Part shown: positions 5,946 to 6,195 of the stretch, one piece after another
How positions within the stretch are numbered: position 1 is the stretch's first letter
How the letters are laid out: every line of letters begins with the position of its first letter
Assembly (NCBI GenBank): GCA_013154135.1
Contig: JAADDB010000219.1
Span: forward strand, 1-6,195
Direction: 5' to 3'
Source of the DNA: Chloroflexota bacterium
Lineage (GTDB): Bacteria > Chloroflexota > Anaerolineae > JAADDB01
Length of the DNA stretch: 6,195 nucleotides
The notes under the pieces: model-generated
Told to the model about the DNA's origin: nothing
What the model saw: the letters and a program-made list of their open reading frames with translations, nothing else
Databases searched by the model: none
Position numbers and translations under genes: made by a program

Positions 5946-6195
5946 CCGGCGGTGGACGCGTCAACATCCCCACCGCGCGGGCGCAACAACCACACCGCGG
6001 TCAGAATGAACAGCCCCCCAACCCACTGGGTGGGGTGAAGTCGCTCCTTCAGGAACACATAGCCGAAAAACGTCGCGGCCACCGGTTCCAGCGTGGCCAC
6101 AATGCTGGCCACACTCACCGGAATCCACTGGACACCGATACTGTACGCCAGACCACCGCCCAAGGTGGGGATGAGAGCTAGCCCCAAAAGCCACC
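5942..6195 (-). CDS. EamA/DMT-family transporter, C-terminal part (5' end beyond the window)
   Basis: The reading frame on the - strand is open to the right edge, so only the last 84 residues or so are visible. They contain the end of a ten-segment drug/metabolite transporter: TLGGGLAYSIGVQWIPVSVASIVATLEPVAATFFGYVFLKERL, with the segment-9 pattern and the conserved EPV and the Glu of LKERL, followed by the last segment (WVGGLFILTAVWLL) and a hydrophilic tail. Such membrane proteins move small metabolites or amino acids; the substrate cannot be inferred. The stop (TAG on the - strand, 5942-5944) overlaps the murE stop, so the two genes are convergent with no gap. A TTG start within the window at 6187 is not credible because the coding signal continues upstream (preceding codons TGG, CTT). 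Confidence 0.85.
   Translation of the reverse strand, partial: WLLGLALIPTLGGGLAYSIGVQWIPVSVASIVATLEPVAATFFGYVFLKERLHPTQWVGGLFILTAVWLLRPRGGDVDASTAG

Noticed and set aside
5949..5976. Seven-base-pair inverted repeat GCGGTGG/CCACCGC after murE
   Set aside because: The loop is 14 bases and no U-tract follows, and it is inside the coding region of the convergent transporter; I would not call it a terminator.

Overview
The window comes from a GC-rich bacterium. Dense gene packing with ATGA stop/start overlaps, a DUF951 protein, a divergent MurE, and seven-base tandem repeats between genes make a member of the Chloroflexota (Anaerolineae-like) my best guess. This is an inference from protein and genome style; there is no rRNA or other marker to confirm it. 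Every stretch is gene-bearing and no gap exceeds about 75 bases.

Layout, left to right on the + strand. A PHP-family histidinol-phosphatase-like gene (14-829) is followed by a two-gene VapBC-type toxin-antitoxin module (878-1515), much poorer in GC than its surroundings over most of its length, and then by lipA, lipoyl synthase (1540-2493). The end of lipA runs into a cluster of seven-base repeats in two inverted blocks (2476-2510 and 2531-2558); the first block supplies the last codons and the stop of lipA. Next comes a tightly coupled cluster: a DUF951 protein (2566-2790), a 12-segment MFS exporter (2787-4094), a 71-residue cysteine-rich membrane protein of unknown function (4091-4306) and a MurE-type peptidoglycan ligase (4362-5945). 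The first three overlap by four bases (ATGA) at each junction, and murE follows after 55 bases. On the - strand the C-terminal end of an EamA/DMT-family transporter (5942-6195, running off the right edge) converges on murE, the two stop codons sharing the bases CTAA.

The genes are mostly housekeeping: histidine biosynthesis (or another phosphoesterase role), lipoate cofactor synthesis and cell-wall precursor synthesis, plus transport. The accessory elements are the TA module, which looks acquired, and the repeat pair. The points most worth a second look are the repeat pair that has become the 3' end of lipA and may supply the promoter of the next cluster, the unknown Cys-rich small membrane protein coupled to the exporter, and the altered amino-acid-recognition motifs of the MurE, which make its third-residue specificity uncertain. 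I see no evidence of a large novel defence or mobile system.
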